Below are positions 22,801 through 34,000 of a stretch of DNA of 64,000 bases, one piece after another. This DNA comes from Ooceraea biroi (taxonomy: Eukaryota > Arthropoda > Insecta > Hymenoptera > Formicidae). A model generated the notes under the pieces. The model had not been told where the DNA came from. It did no database searches and saw only the letters and a program-made list of their open reading frames with translations. Each line of letters begins with the position of its first letter. The stretch's first letter is position 1. Position numbers and translations under genes: made by a program. Where the stretch lies: contig NC_039517.1 of the NCBI RefSeq assembly GCF_003672135.1, forward strand, positions 6,355,475-6,419,474, given 5' to 3'.

Positions 22801-25240
22801 GGACACAATTCGACGATTAGGCGAATTGATCGTATATATGTCATTGTCACTGTCAAAGAGAGAGAGAGAGAATTCAGATCGAGGAATTCTGTCGCAACAA
22901 ATGCTGATCATCATTCTTTGTCATCGCGATATCATGAATCTGCATAAAAGTCATCTTCGTTGCTTCGCGCGTAATGTAATTGAATCGATCCATTTCAGGG
23001 GCTTCGAGGGATCTCCTCCCGCAGACCCCGAGAGCAGTGACGAGAATGAGGATGGTTCCTCCAAGAACACGGAGAAGTCAAAGATACCGCGGAAGCGATT
23101 CCCATGGAGCGACGAAGCCAAGTACGAGTTATCGATCATGATCGTGACGAAAGCTCACGTTACGTATCCTGACTTCACGTTTGTAGACGTAAACTTCAAT
23201 TTCAGGAAGCTCATTCTCGAGATTGCGAATGCCAGGAGACATTACTTCAAGATTCTCAGACCGCGGAAGGAGAGCATGGAATCGTTCGTCGCCACGTTCA
23301 TGGATACGAATGTTTTAACGTTGTGGCCACCCGGTTGCGTACGGTTGCAGACCTTGTTGAAGTATGCTAGTCCCGTTGAACCTGTGTAAGTATCACGTAA
23401 CGTGCTAGTCATTGCTGTGTATAGTCATCTACATCGTATATGGTGTCGGTCTCTGTCGAGCGTTACTCCGGCTATGCGCTTCGCCTGGTGCATGAAGTGC
23501 GTGAAATTACCGTAGTTCTTTCTATTTTCACCAAGGTGAAAGGAGCGTTAATGTGCATGCCTGAAAGGAAAGATCCCTGAAGATTGATTTAACTAATTTC
23601 TTTTCAAAGTCCTGGCGCCTTGTCGTCGCGCGAGGTCAGGTAGTTGATCAATTGTTTCATCATTCATTATGTGCTTTAGGGAAGCGTAACACATTAATGT
23701 AGTGACACGTAATTTATAATTAACGCTCGCGAAACATTAACGAATTCTTAGAAAAAGCTGAATTTTATGAGAACGACGTTTGATTCGGTGCGTTTGTAGA
23801 TGCTTGGCACACATGCACAATTTTTCTTTCGTTATTAAGTACATAGTTAATTAACTGTTGGTAATTTTAATTTTTCTCTTCATGTATGTCTTTCTTTTAT
23901 CACGTACCTCGCCTTTCTCTCTATCTTATATGTATGTATTTCCTTTGATGACAATGTTTCGTGTTTCGTTGCTTCATGTACTGATCGATTAATATGATTT
24001 TAGCATCAAGAAGAAATTGAAGAAACCGAAAGAGACGGCTAGTGCGAACAACCTCGTCGTTTCTGCTAATACTCAAGTGTGCAATTCCGCAAGAAATGAT
24101 ACAACAACCACGAATAACGTTTCTGCTCAAGAAAGCGAAAAGATCAACGTGAACGTGTGCAAAACTCACGTCAGCCTCGAAAATTCGACGAATTTCGCGA
24201 GTCAGGCAAAGTCCAATGACATCATCAGCGCCGATAAGAAGCAGCAGAGCAGTAAGCACAAAGAGAAACACGCGGAGAACAATGCGAGTCAGGCAGAAAG
24301 CGGCACGGTGAACAATTCCGCAGTTGGCAAAATCTCGGTTGTACCCACGGCTCAACTGATGGCTCAGAAACCAGTCAAGAGTCACATCGAGAAATTCAAT
24401 CTCATGGACCTAACGAACAGCTCTCTGTCTATCACGCCGGTCAACGACTACCACAAGCAGTCGGCGAAGACGAGCGAGGGGAAGAAGGACGTCGTTTCCA
24501 TCACGGCGTGTCCGGAACCTACGAGCCACTCCAAGCCGAACGAGATCTCGCAGACTGGACATCATCCCGTGTACAGGCAGGATGCTTCCTACTCGTCGAT
24601 GTCGAATCTGAAGCACAGGTTCCTGCAGGAGAACGCCGACGCAAAATGCGAGAAGAGGCTGGACGACAAGGACGACACGATGGCGAGCAAGGGCGACAAG
24701 AAGGACAAGAGGAGAGAGCGAACCGCGGAGGTGAAGCATAAATCATCATCATCATCATCCCACGACGCGAAGAAGAGGAAGAAGGATGGAGATCGGAAGA
24801 TGATGGAGCAACAGTTAGGGCCTATTACTCAGGACGGAGTGCCTATGCCGCAGCAACCGACTCTCTCGAAGGAGGAGCAGGAGCAGATGCAGAACGAGGA
24901 GACGATCGCCGCGACCACCTTCCTCAGTCAGATGATCAACGATGACCCGTCGTCGCGGGGACTAACGGATAAGCGGAAAGACGGTTTCATCGCGGACGAC
25001 GCGCTGGGGAACATGACGCAACCGACGGACCAGGAGAAGGACGTCCAGATGGTGATAAGATCGTTGAAGGAACTGCAGGAGTTGCAGGGGAAATACTCGC
25101 CGAATAATTCGCCGATCGGCGGTGCCATTCAGAAGCCCAGTAAATCGAACGCGCAATACGTCACCTACCAGGACGAGTATCAACGGTTGTATCTCAAGAA
25201 GGACGACAAGATGAGAGCCAAGGATGAGCCGCAATGGTAG
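16064..25240 (+). CDS. UBN1: ubinuclein / yemanuclein, HIRA complex histone chaperone subunit
   Basis: Predicted exons: 16064-16258, 20309-20431, 20512-20613, 20689-20952, 21036-21207, 21302-21731, 21823-21984, 22064-22144, 22999-23121, 23206-23385 and 24004-25240; phases agree and give 1022 aa, about the size of Drosophila Yem. The N-terminal segment (FRFTITLPE) is the HIRA-contact region. The Hpc2-related domain at about residues 107-175 contains DDYVDLGAGYDENDSFIDN and TTAHGGFYINCGALEFR, which bind histone H3.3-H4. The conserved ubinuclein middle domain covers about 430-600 (LEKKLRMLNSPSIRLQTYGH, FPWSDEAKKLILEI, LWPPG). The rest is lysine-, serine- and glutamine-rich with likely nuclear localisation signals. 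The protein deposits H3.3 independently of replication, and in flies acts in the oocyte and on paternal chromatin. Introns 8 and 10 (0.85 and 0.62 kb) could hide a small extra exon. Confidence 0.92.
16259..18732. other. 5' part of ubinuclein intron 1
   Basis: Starts at the donor GTGAGT. Strongly CpG-rich, with CT tracts at about 16846-16870 and 17276-17295. Long frames are open on both strands (up to 457 codons) but consist of arginine- and serine-rich low-complexity sequence; I treat them as compositional artefacts. AT-rich towards the 3' side. Confidence 0.6.
18733..19574. mobile_element. 842-bp inverted-repeat element, copy B, in ubinuclein intron 1
   Basis: Same orientation, same length and same ends as copy A at 3867-4708, with about 8 substitutions by eye (about 99% identity). 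Differences include A/G near the left end and TTGAG/TTCAG in the first third. Being intronic, it has not disturbed the coding sequence. The near identity suggests recent activity of the family. Confidence 0.85.
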
Positions 25241-27095
25241 AAGCGACAGCGTCGCGCACACCGTTTTTCCCCTTTCGAGGTTGAACTTACTCATAGTGGA
25301 CAATAGCGTCGATTATTTTCACGACAAATGTAATGTAATTCAGGCGAGCCTCCCGACATTCATATGTAATAGTGTTTCTTTTGCGCAAAACGAGCGAATT
25401 GAGCGAGCTCCACTCGAGAACTTCTTCCACTGTCGGTGAGGATAAAATCCACGCAGCTGCCGAGACCGCGTGTCTACTGTCGCGTGAGGATTTTCAAGTA
25501 TTTTCAGGCGAAAGTCGCCAGACTATGTACATATATTATAAATTCGCTAGCAGTAGTTTCGGTTGTACGTGTACAGAGTAAGCATAAATTATGAAAACCT
25601 AGTACTCGAACAATGCGCGAGATCACCGAGTACACTGAGCGAGCGGACAACGAGCGAACGGATCGCGAGATCGGGTACTGGAAACTCTCCTCGACATGTA
25701 TCTCGTCATGAGCGAATTGCGCGAATGGAAGACTCGCAAGACGTTTCATCAGTATTCGTATGCGCATCCTCGAAATGTTTAGCAGCGAAATTTTATCGTC
25801 GCCGTCCGTTCCTCGTTCGTTCAGTGTATATATGTATCTTCGTAGGTATCTGTAAATAAGTTAGTAGCATTCAATCGTCTTTTTCTTTTGTTTCTTTATG
25901 CGAGTTGGGTGATTTACGAGAACCGTGTTCCCATTTTCACCGTCGGTATCCTAATATTCCGATATTAGAATCCAACGATTCTGGTATTTCGATATTAGCG
26001 TCCATTATTTTGCGTTCCACGTGCGTGAGCTTTCCTTTTAATCGTAAATCGTGAAGTGCTTTCTTCTTTTATGAATACTGCCACGATAAGGGGGGCACCA
26101 TGGGTATTTATTCAGTAATGCATACTTTTTATCTTACATTCTTGACCAGTCCTGTGTCACGGCGCGAAGGGGTGTCTTGTATATCGTTCCTTTTCTGTGT
26201 TTCCGGTATCGTCGTCAATGCAATTATGCAGTCTATGTGATTAATGAAGAGAGAAAATCGGTTTCGTGTGTTCTAATATTTTTTGACGATAGTTTGACAG
26301 ATTTTATATTATTATTGCCTTCCAAGTGATTTCTTATGAATTAATGATGAGTAAAAAAAAAACGGATCGGCGAGATCGTATGTGTAGGGCGAATCGGAAT
26401 GAGGACCGTGGTATTTGTCACTGGTGGGACAAAACGCGCACTCACGATAGATAAACTACTTCCATTGTACATTATCTCTCTACGCTGGGATTTCTTGTTT
26501 TGTAACATCACAATAAGATATACATGTATCTTCGGCACTTTCAGTGCCGGAGGAGGGAGTGCGATTATCATTAGATTAGCTCGAGGAGAAGTACGTGCGA
26601 GTATCCGTTGCTTTATCGATTTACAAATTTTGTGTGGCTTTGTTGTATGCGGCTTGACTGACTAATAGGTATAATGAATAGTATGGAAAACGGAGAGAAT
26701 GCGAGTGAGAGAGAGAGAGAGAGGGAGAGAAAGGGAGAGAATGCGCGAGAAATGCTTGAGAGAGAGAGCGAGAGATAGCTAGGATATTTTTGGAACACAT
26801 AAAGATGACGATTAGTACTGTATTATATATACTGTATACCCTTACCCACCCCCTCCCATTTTACCCTTTATGATACTTAGAGTACGGTTAAAAACGTCTT
26901 GTACAATTCCGCATTGAGAATTTTCACTAAGACGACGTAAAATATAAGTTTTGAATATTTTTTACATATGTTATACGATCTCTCTCCCTTTTCTACGCGA
27001 GCCACCGTGACAGCGAACGCGTCGTCAGTCGCTTCATCACTTCTCTCGCCTATCACGGTTCTCGTCTTTCATCATCTTCCTCGCAGCGGCTGAAG
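25241..27095 (+). other. ubinuclein 3' flank, probably a long 3' untranslated region
   Basis: No open frame of note after the ubinuclein stop. I could not find a canonical AATAAA, so the transcript end is undetermined. A GA-rich tract lies at about 26703-26776. The next gene runs towards this stretch from the right, so the two are convergent. Confidence 0.45.
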
Positions 27096-27390
27096 TTATT
27101 GGTAGATGCAGTACGCGAGGAGATCCAACGCCGTCATGAATAACGTGTACGACAGAAGCGAGATTTCTGAAATTCCGCACACACGCATCGCTTGAGCCTT
27201 CTTGATTTCTTCTCGATATTCTTTTGCGAGGTTTGCTGGATTCCGACTTACCGGAATTTTCTGGCCGCAAAGTCAGCGTGTTGTCGTAAAACGTAAAATG
27301 CATCATCGTTATATAAACGTTGAAAGCGTTCGCGCAGGTTCGGAAAATCCACTCGTACTCGGGATCGATAAGCAGCTTCTTATCTGCCAT
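27096..27390 (-). CDS. 69-aa hydrophobic protein of unknown family
   Basis: Two coding exons on the minus strand: 27390-27252 and 27166-27096, joined by a GTAAGT donor and a TTTCAG acceptor with phase 1, giving 69 aa. The start is preceded by an acceptor (TTTGCAG, ending at 27405), so the 5' untranslated region is probably spliced too. The N-terminal part is hydrophilic (MADKKLLIDPEYEW), followed by two hydrophobic stretches of about 18-20 residues (ANAFNVYITMMHFTF and ISLLSYTLFMTALDLLAYCI), which look like one or two membrane helices with a very short C-terminal tail. I do not recognise the family. It is head to head with REPTOR-BP. The paired splice sites that bring two hydrophobic segments together support it as real. 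Confidence 0.65.
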
Positions 27391-28046
27391 TTCGTCAGTT
27401 TCTACTGCAAATTTTTAATACACGTTACGTGACGTGTCACACGAGTGAAGAAACTCGGCAATCGTAATCGTGATTTAACAGGTCGGGCGGTCGCGGATGA
27501 ACGCGAGCTGCCGCGCCATTTTCTCGAATTCCAACAAAAGACAATTTCGTCACGAAGTAGGCAGAAAGAAGCTCGCTCTGATCTTGGAATCGAAATTACA
27601 AAATTCGGAGACGACTCGTGAGACGTTGCTGCGTTTCGCCGCGAACGCATTGCGACATTTAATTCCCCTCGAATTTCTATCGTCATCGTATCGTTCTTAT
27701 CAGCTTCCGAGAGCATCATCCGCGCTCGACCTCGCTCGTATTTTCGCGTTATCGCTTATCGCGCCGTCTCGCTGGTCGCGCGCGCGGTGCGTCAGCGATA
27801 GTTCGTCTGGCGGCCGCGCGTCGCCGCTGCGATCGCGACACTCGTGACGTAACGCGACTCAGCGATCTCAAGTGAGCGGGGGTGTTGGGAGGGTGGGAGG
27901 AGACGGCGGTCTGATGTGTGACCTTGCAGTGTTTGTAAACAGACACACGTTGCCGTCGCGAGCTGTTACGGACGATCGCCATCGCAAGTGCCAGCACCCC
28001 CCGTGTTACACTTTCCCGATCAGCGGTGCACCAGGAGCGCGACGGC
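27391..28046. promoter_or_regulatory. shared divergent promoter region
   Basis: About 656 bp separate the start codons of the 69-aa gene (minus strand) and REPTOR-BP (plus strand). The middle is CpG-rich (about 27750-27870), typical of a bidirectional promoter. No TATA box was identified. Which transcription start serves which gene cannot be told from sequence alone. Confidence 0.5.
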
Positions 28047-28085
28047 ATGGAGGTGGAGCCGATGTGCATTGTGGAGAACGAAACG
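28047..28085 (+). CDS. REPTOR-BP: REPTOR-BP exon 1 (13 codons)
   Basis: Encodes MEVEPMCIVENET and ends at GTGAGT, phase 0. The start is the only ATG giving continuity with exon 2. Because the exon is so short and N-terminal, an alternative first exon elsewhere in the long intron could replace it without affecting the bZIP. Confidence 0.75.
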
Positions 28086-31000
28086 GTGAGTCCACGACAC
28101 CGCGGCAGGACGATGCACGATCGTCGACAATGTGCTCGCGCGTGACGCAAACCTGCCATGGAAAACGGCGAGTCTTGCGTGCGCGCTCGCCCGGATTACA
28201 CCATGTTGTGCAAAGGGGGCGCACGCTGAATTTAATCGCGAGCCTCGCATCCGCGGATAATCTCGTCGACCCGTGCAAAAATTGCGTTCCTCGGGCGTCG
28301 GGTAGTTCGCGAACACCCTACCTCCCGTTGTCAGAGGTCGCGGGGTGGTGGGCAGGCGAGGGGGTGTCATTTAGCTGGCCGATGTTTTGTTCGTGCGGTC
28401 AAGTCGGTGCCTGGCCTGCGGCTTCGCATACTTGGCGGCAGATGGCGGCACGTGCCGCTCGCGGCGCGCGTTTTGTCTGGCGAACGGTACAAAGATACGT
28501 ACTTTTTTCTATTTTGTCGGTAAAACTGATGGGATAATGTTAAATAATAAAATATCACGGGAGGTTGCTCTACGATCGCGGAGAACGTAACCTTGTACCG
28601 ACAGATACTGTCGGCTTCAATAGAGGTTAAGGGAATGCTGGAGTTGCTAGTGAACTATTTTCTCACTATAGCGATGGTAATTGCACTGTATATTCAAAAT
28701 GGAAAAAAGTTAAAAACTTGCATTTGTCTTTTCTAACTTTTTTCCATTTTGAATATAAAGTCCTGTAGAGCGGACTTTCTTTCTATCTACACTTCATTCG
28801 TGGAAAAGGATTTTTTATTCTGCACAAGCAATAAAGAGAATTTTCGAAACTGCAATTACCATCGCTATAGTGAAAAAATAGTTCACTAGCAACTCCAGCA
28901 TCTCCTTAAGTAGATCGAAATTTCGGTAATCGGGATTTCGATAATCGCAACCAGCCTCGCATGGCAGTCGGTTACATGAGTGTGTCGTGACGGGTACAGA
29001 ATTACTCCGTATTCCTCGCGACTTTTAACCGTCGAAAGTGAATTTCTCGTGAAAAATCTGGCCGCGAGTGTGTCGTGTAGCGTCGCGTGCTTGTCCTGAT
29101 CCATTTAACATCGCGGAAAATCATTGTCAATCGCAATTAATGCTGTATCACGGTAACAAAAGGATGAAGAGTCAGTGTTTGTAAGTCGATTAATATGGCC
29201 GTTCATTTTCATAAACTATCGTGTTACAACGTTGATTTGTTTCGTTTATCCTAAACGATTTAAATCGTCTGCCAAGCTTCCCGAGTCGAAATTTTGCGCC
29301 TACTTTAATGCTTTTAGCAGTCGTACGAACCTACTTTTAAGAAAATAGAACCTAAAACTCTTACATTGAAACTCAAACTCCTACAAACAGACGTTAAGAT
29401 GCTATTTTGACCCTGCAACATTCGGCTGTAATCTTGATCGTAACCTGCTTTGACGCTCTAGCGACAAAAAAGGAAATTTCGGACATATTTTAGTGTTGAA
29501 GAATTCGAGGTTCAATGTAGAACTAAAATTTCGACTCGGGATATTTCGATCTATTACCCGAGTCAAAATTTTGCGCCTACTTTAATGCTTTTAGCAGTCG
29601 TACGAACCTACTTTTAAGAAAATAGAACCTAGAACTCTTACATTGAAACTCAAACTCCTACAAACAGACGTTAAGATGCTATTTTGACCCTGCAACATTC
29701 GGCTATAATCTTGATCGTAACCTGCTTTGACGCTCTAGCGGCAAAAAAGGAAATTTTGGACATATTTTAGTGTTAAAGTAGTAGCTAAATAGACGCTGAA
29801 TAACGCCTCGAATTCTTCATTTGAGGCGTTATTCAGCGTCTATTTAGCTACTACTTTAACACTAAAATATGTCCGAAATTTTGCGCCTAATTTAATGCTT
29901 TTAGCAGTCGTACGAACCTACTTTTAGGAAAATAGAACCTAGAACTCTTACATTGAAACTCAAACTCCTACAAACAGACGTTAAGATGCTATTTTGACCC
30001 TGCAACATTCGGCTGTAATCTTGATCGTAACCTGCTTTGACGCTCTAGCGACAAAAAAGGAAATTTCGGACATATTTTAGTGTTGAAGAATTCGAGGTTC
30101 AATGTAGAACTAAAATTTCGACTCGGGATATTTCGATCTATTACCCGAGTCAAAATTTTGCGCCTACTTTAATGCTTTTAGCAGTCGTACGAATCTACTT
30201 TTAGGAAAATAGAACCTAGAACTCTTGCATTGAAACTCAAACTCCTACAAACAGATGTTATAGATGCTATTTTGACCCTGCAACATTCGGCTACAATCTT
30301 GATCGTAACCTGCTTTGACGCTCTAGCGACAAAAAAGGAAATTTCGGACATATTTTAGTGTTGAAGAATTCGAGGTTCAATGTAGAACTAAAATTTCGAC
30401 TCGGGATATTTCGATCTATTACCCGAGTCAAAATTTTGCGCCTACTTTAATGCTTTTAGCAGTCGTACGAACCTACTTTTAAGAAAATAGAACCTAGAAC
30501 TCTTACATTGAAACTCAAACTCCTACAAACAGACGTTAAGATGCTATTTTGACCCTGCAACATTCGGCTATAATCTTGATCGTAACCTGCTTTGACGCTC
30601 TAGCGGCAAAAAAGGAAATTTTGGACATATTTTAGTGTTAAAGTAGTAGCTAAATAGACGCTGAATAACGCCTCGAATTCTTCATTTGAGGCGTTATTCA
30701 GCGTCTATTTAGCTACTACTTTAACACTAAAATATGTCCGAAATTTTGCGCCTAATTTAATGCTTTTAGCAGTCGTACGAACCTACTTTTAGGAAAATAG
30801 AACCTAGAACTCTTACATTGAAACTCAAACTCCTACAAACAGACGTTAAGATGCTATTTTGACCCTGCAACATTCGGCTGTAATCTTGATCGTAACCTGC
30901 TTTGACGCTCTAGCGACAAAAAAGGAAATTTCGGACATATTTTAGTGTTGAAGAATTCGAGGTTCAATGTAGAACTAAAATTTCGACTCGGGATATTTCG

Positions 31001-34000
31001 ATCTATTACCCGAGTCAAAATTTTGCGCCTACTTTAATGCTTTTAGCAGTCGTACGAATCTACTTTTAGGAAAATAGAACCTAGAACTCTTGCATTGAAA
31101 CTCAAACTCCTACAAACAGATGTTATAGATGCTATTTTGACCCTGCAACATTCGGCTACAATCTTGATCGTAACCTGCTTTGACGCTCTAGCGACAAAAA
31201 AGGAAATTTCGGACATATTTTAGTGTTAAAGTAGTAGCTAAATAGACGCTGAATAACGCCTCGGATGAAGAATTCGAGGTTCAATGTAGAACTAAAATTT
31301 CGACTCGGGATATTTCGATCTATTACCCGAGTCAAAATTTTGCGTCTACTTTAATGCTTTTAGCAGTCGTACGAACCTACTTTTAAGAAAATAGAACCTA
31401 GAACTCTTACATTGAAACTCAAACTCCTACAAACAGACGTTAAGATGCTATTTTGACCCTGCAACGTTCGGCTACAATCTTGATCGTAACCTGCTTTGAC
31501 GCTCTAGCGGCAAAAAAGAAGATTTCGGACATATTTTAGTGTTAAAGTAGTAGCTAAATAGACGCTGAATAACGCCTCAAATGAAGAATTCGAGGCGTTA
31601 TTCAGCGTCTATTTAGCTACTACTTTAACACTAAAATATGTCCGAAATTTTGCGCCTACTTTAATGCTTTTAGCAGTCGTACGAACCTACTTTTAGGAAA
31701 ATAGAACCTAGAACTCTTACATTGAAACTCAAACTCCTACAAACAGACGTTAAGATGCTATTTTGACCCTGCGACATTCGGCTATAATCTTGATCGTAAC
31801 CTGCTTTGACGCTCTAGCGACAAAAAAGGAAATTTCGGACATATTTTAGTGTTAAAGTAGTAGCTAAATGGACGCTGAATAACGCCTCGGATGAAGAATT
31901 CGAGGTTCAATGTAGAACTAAAATTTCGACTCGGGATATTTCGATCTATTACCCGAGTCAAAATTTTGCGCCTACTTTAATGCTTTTAGCAGTCGTACGA
32001 ACCTACTTTTAAGAAAATAGAACCTAAAACTCTTACATTGAAACTCAAACTCCTACAAACAGACGTTAAGATGCTATTTTGACCCTGCAACATTCGGCTG
32101 TAATCTTGATCGTAACCTGCTTTGACGCTCTAGCGACAAAAAAGGAAATTTCGGACATATTTTAGTGTTAAAGTAGTAGCTAAATAGACGCTGAATAACG
32201 CCTCAAATGAAGAATTCGAGGCGTTATTCAGCGTCTATTTAGCTACTACTTTAACACTAAAATATGTCCGAAATTTTGCGCCTACTTTAATGCTTTTAGC
32301 AGTCGTACGAACCTACTTTTAGGAAAATAGAACCTAGAACTCTTACATTGAAACTCAAACTCCTACAAACAGATGTTAACATGCTATTTTGACCCCGCAA
32401 CGTTCGGCTATAATCTTGATCGTAACCTGCTTTGACGCTCTAGCGGCAAAAAAGGAAATTTTGGACATATTTTAGTGTTAAAGTAGTAGCTAAATAGACG
32501 CTGAATAACGCCTCGGATGAAGAATTCGAGGTTCAATGTAGAACTAAAATTTCGACTCGGGATATTTCGATCTATTACCCGAGTCAAAATTTTGCGCCTA
32601 CTTTAATGCTTTTAGCAGTCGTACGAACCTACTTTTAAGAAAATAGAACCTAAAACTCTTACATTGAAACTCAAACTCCTACAAACAGACGTTAAGATGC
32701 TATTATGACCCTGCAACATTCGGCTGTAATCTTGATCGTAACCTGCTTTGACGCTCTAGCGACAAAAAAGGAAATTTTGGACATATTTTAGTGTTAAAGT
32801 AGTAGCTAAATAGACGCTGAATAACGCCTCAAATGAAGAATTCGAGGCGTTATTCAGCGTCTATTTAGCTACTACTTTAACACTAAAATATGTCCGAAAT
32901 TTTGCGCCTACTTTAATGCTTTTAGCAGTCGTACGAACCTACTTTTAGGAAAATAGAACCTAGAACTCTTACATTGAAACTCAAACTCCTACAAACAGAC
33001 GTTAAGATGCTATTTTGACCCTGCAACATTCGGCTATAATCTTGATCGTAACCTGCTTTGACGCTCTACCGGCAAAAAAGGAAATTTCGGACATATTTTA
33101 GTGTTAAAGTAGTAGCTAAATAGACGCTGAATAACGCCTCGGATGAAGAATTCGAGGTTCAATGTAGAACTAAAATTTCGACTCGGGTTCTGATAAGCAA
33201 AATAATATCAAAGAACAGTGCTCCGGAATTTCGTATAATAAATCATCGACGCACAGCGCCCGCCGTGTAAAGTATGCAACGAAGCTTCGATAATCGAAGT
33301 TTCGATAATCGCAACCAGCTTCAAACCGAAGTCAGTCATGAAAGGCGTCGCGTCGAGTGCAGAGTGGCACCGCGTCTTCGTGACTTTTGTCCCGTCGAGA
33401 GTGAATTTCGCGCGCGAAAACCACTCGCGTGCGTGTCGCAGATCACTGAACGTATCGATCATCGTGCGAAGTCACTCGCGCTCGCGCGTCGACGGTGCAT
33501 AACCGAAGAACGGCGGCTAACGAGAGAGCCAGCGACGGGGCAGGAGAGAAGCGTTCAAAATGGCAGCTCGTCTTCGCGAATCGCCGCGCGATGACGCCAG
33601 CACCTACATTATCGCGAGCGCGGAGGTGCGGGCGCGCACCACGCGCGTCACGTTCCTGCGGAGAGTCTTTTAGCTCGTGAACTGCGCAGTTGACAGAGCC
33701 CGGACGACGCGTAGCACCGGTGAGTTTTCCTCCAGACATTTTCTCGCGAAACGTCGCGTCTCCCGACGGCGTCGCGACGCCCACCCGTGTCGCCGGCCGC
33801 TCGTCTCGCTCGTCGGACATGCTCGATCCGCGTCGAGCGAGAAACTCCTTACATGCACACGCGTTTTGGCGGCGCGGCGCGGCGCCCTCCGCACCGCGTC
33901 GTCAGTGTCCGCTCGTCGGTGCTTGCCGTCGCGACGCGCGCGCACGCATGCACGTTCGTGCGTGCGCTCTGGTTTCCCCGATCGCCGGCGACGCATCGAA

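Noticed and set aside
22661..23389. 242-codon frame spanning ubinuclein exons 9 and 10
   Set aside because: It includes intron 8 sequence at its start and the 84-nt intron 23122-23205; family comparison (FPWSDEAK joined to KLILEI) supports the spliced form.
29280..33187. CRISPR-like regular spacing
   Set aside because: Units of about 280-315 bp with almost no unique spacer between them; this is a eukaryotic satellite, not a CRISPR array.
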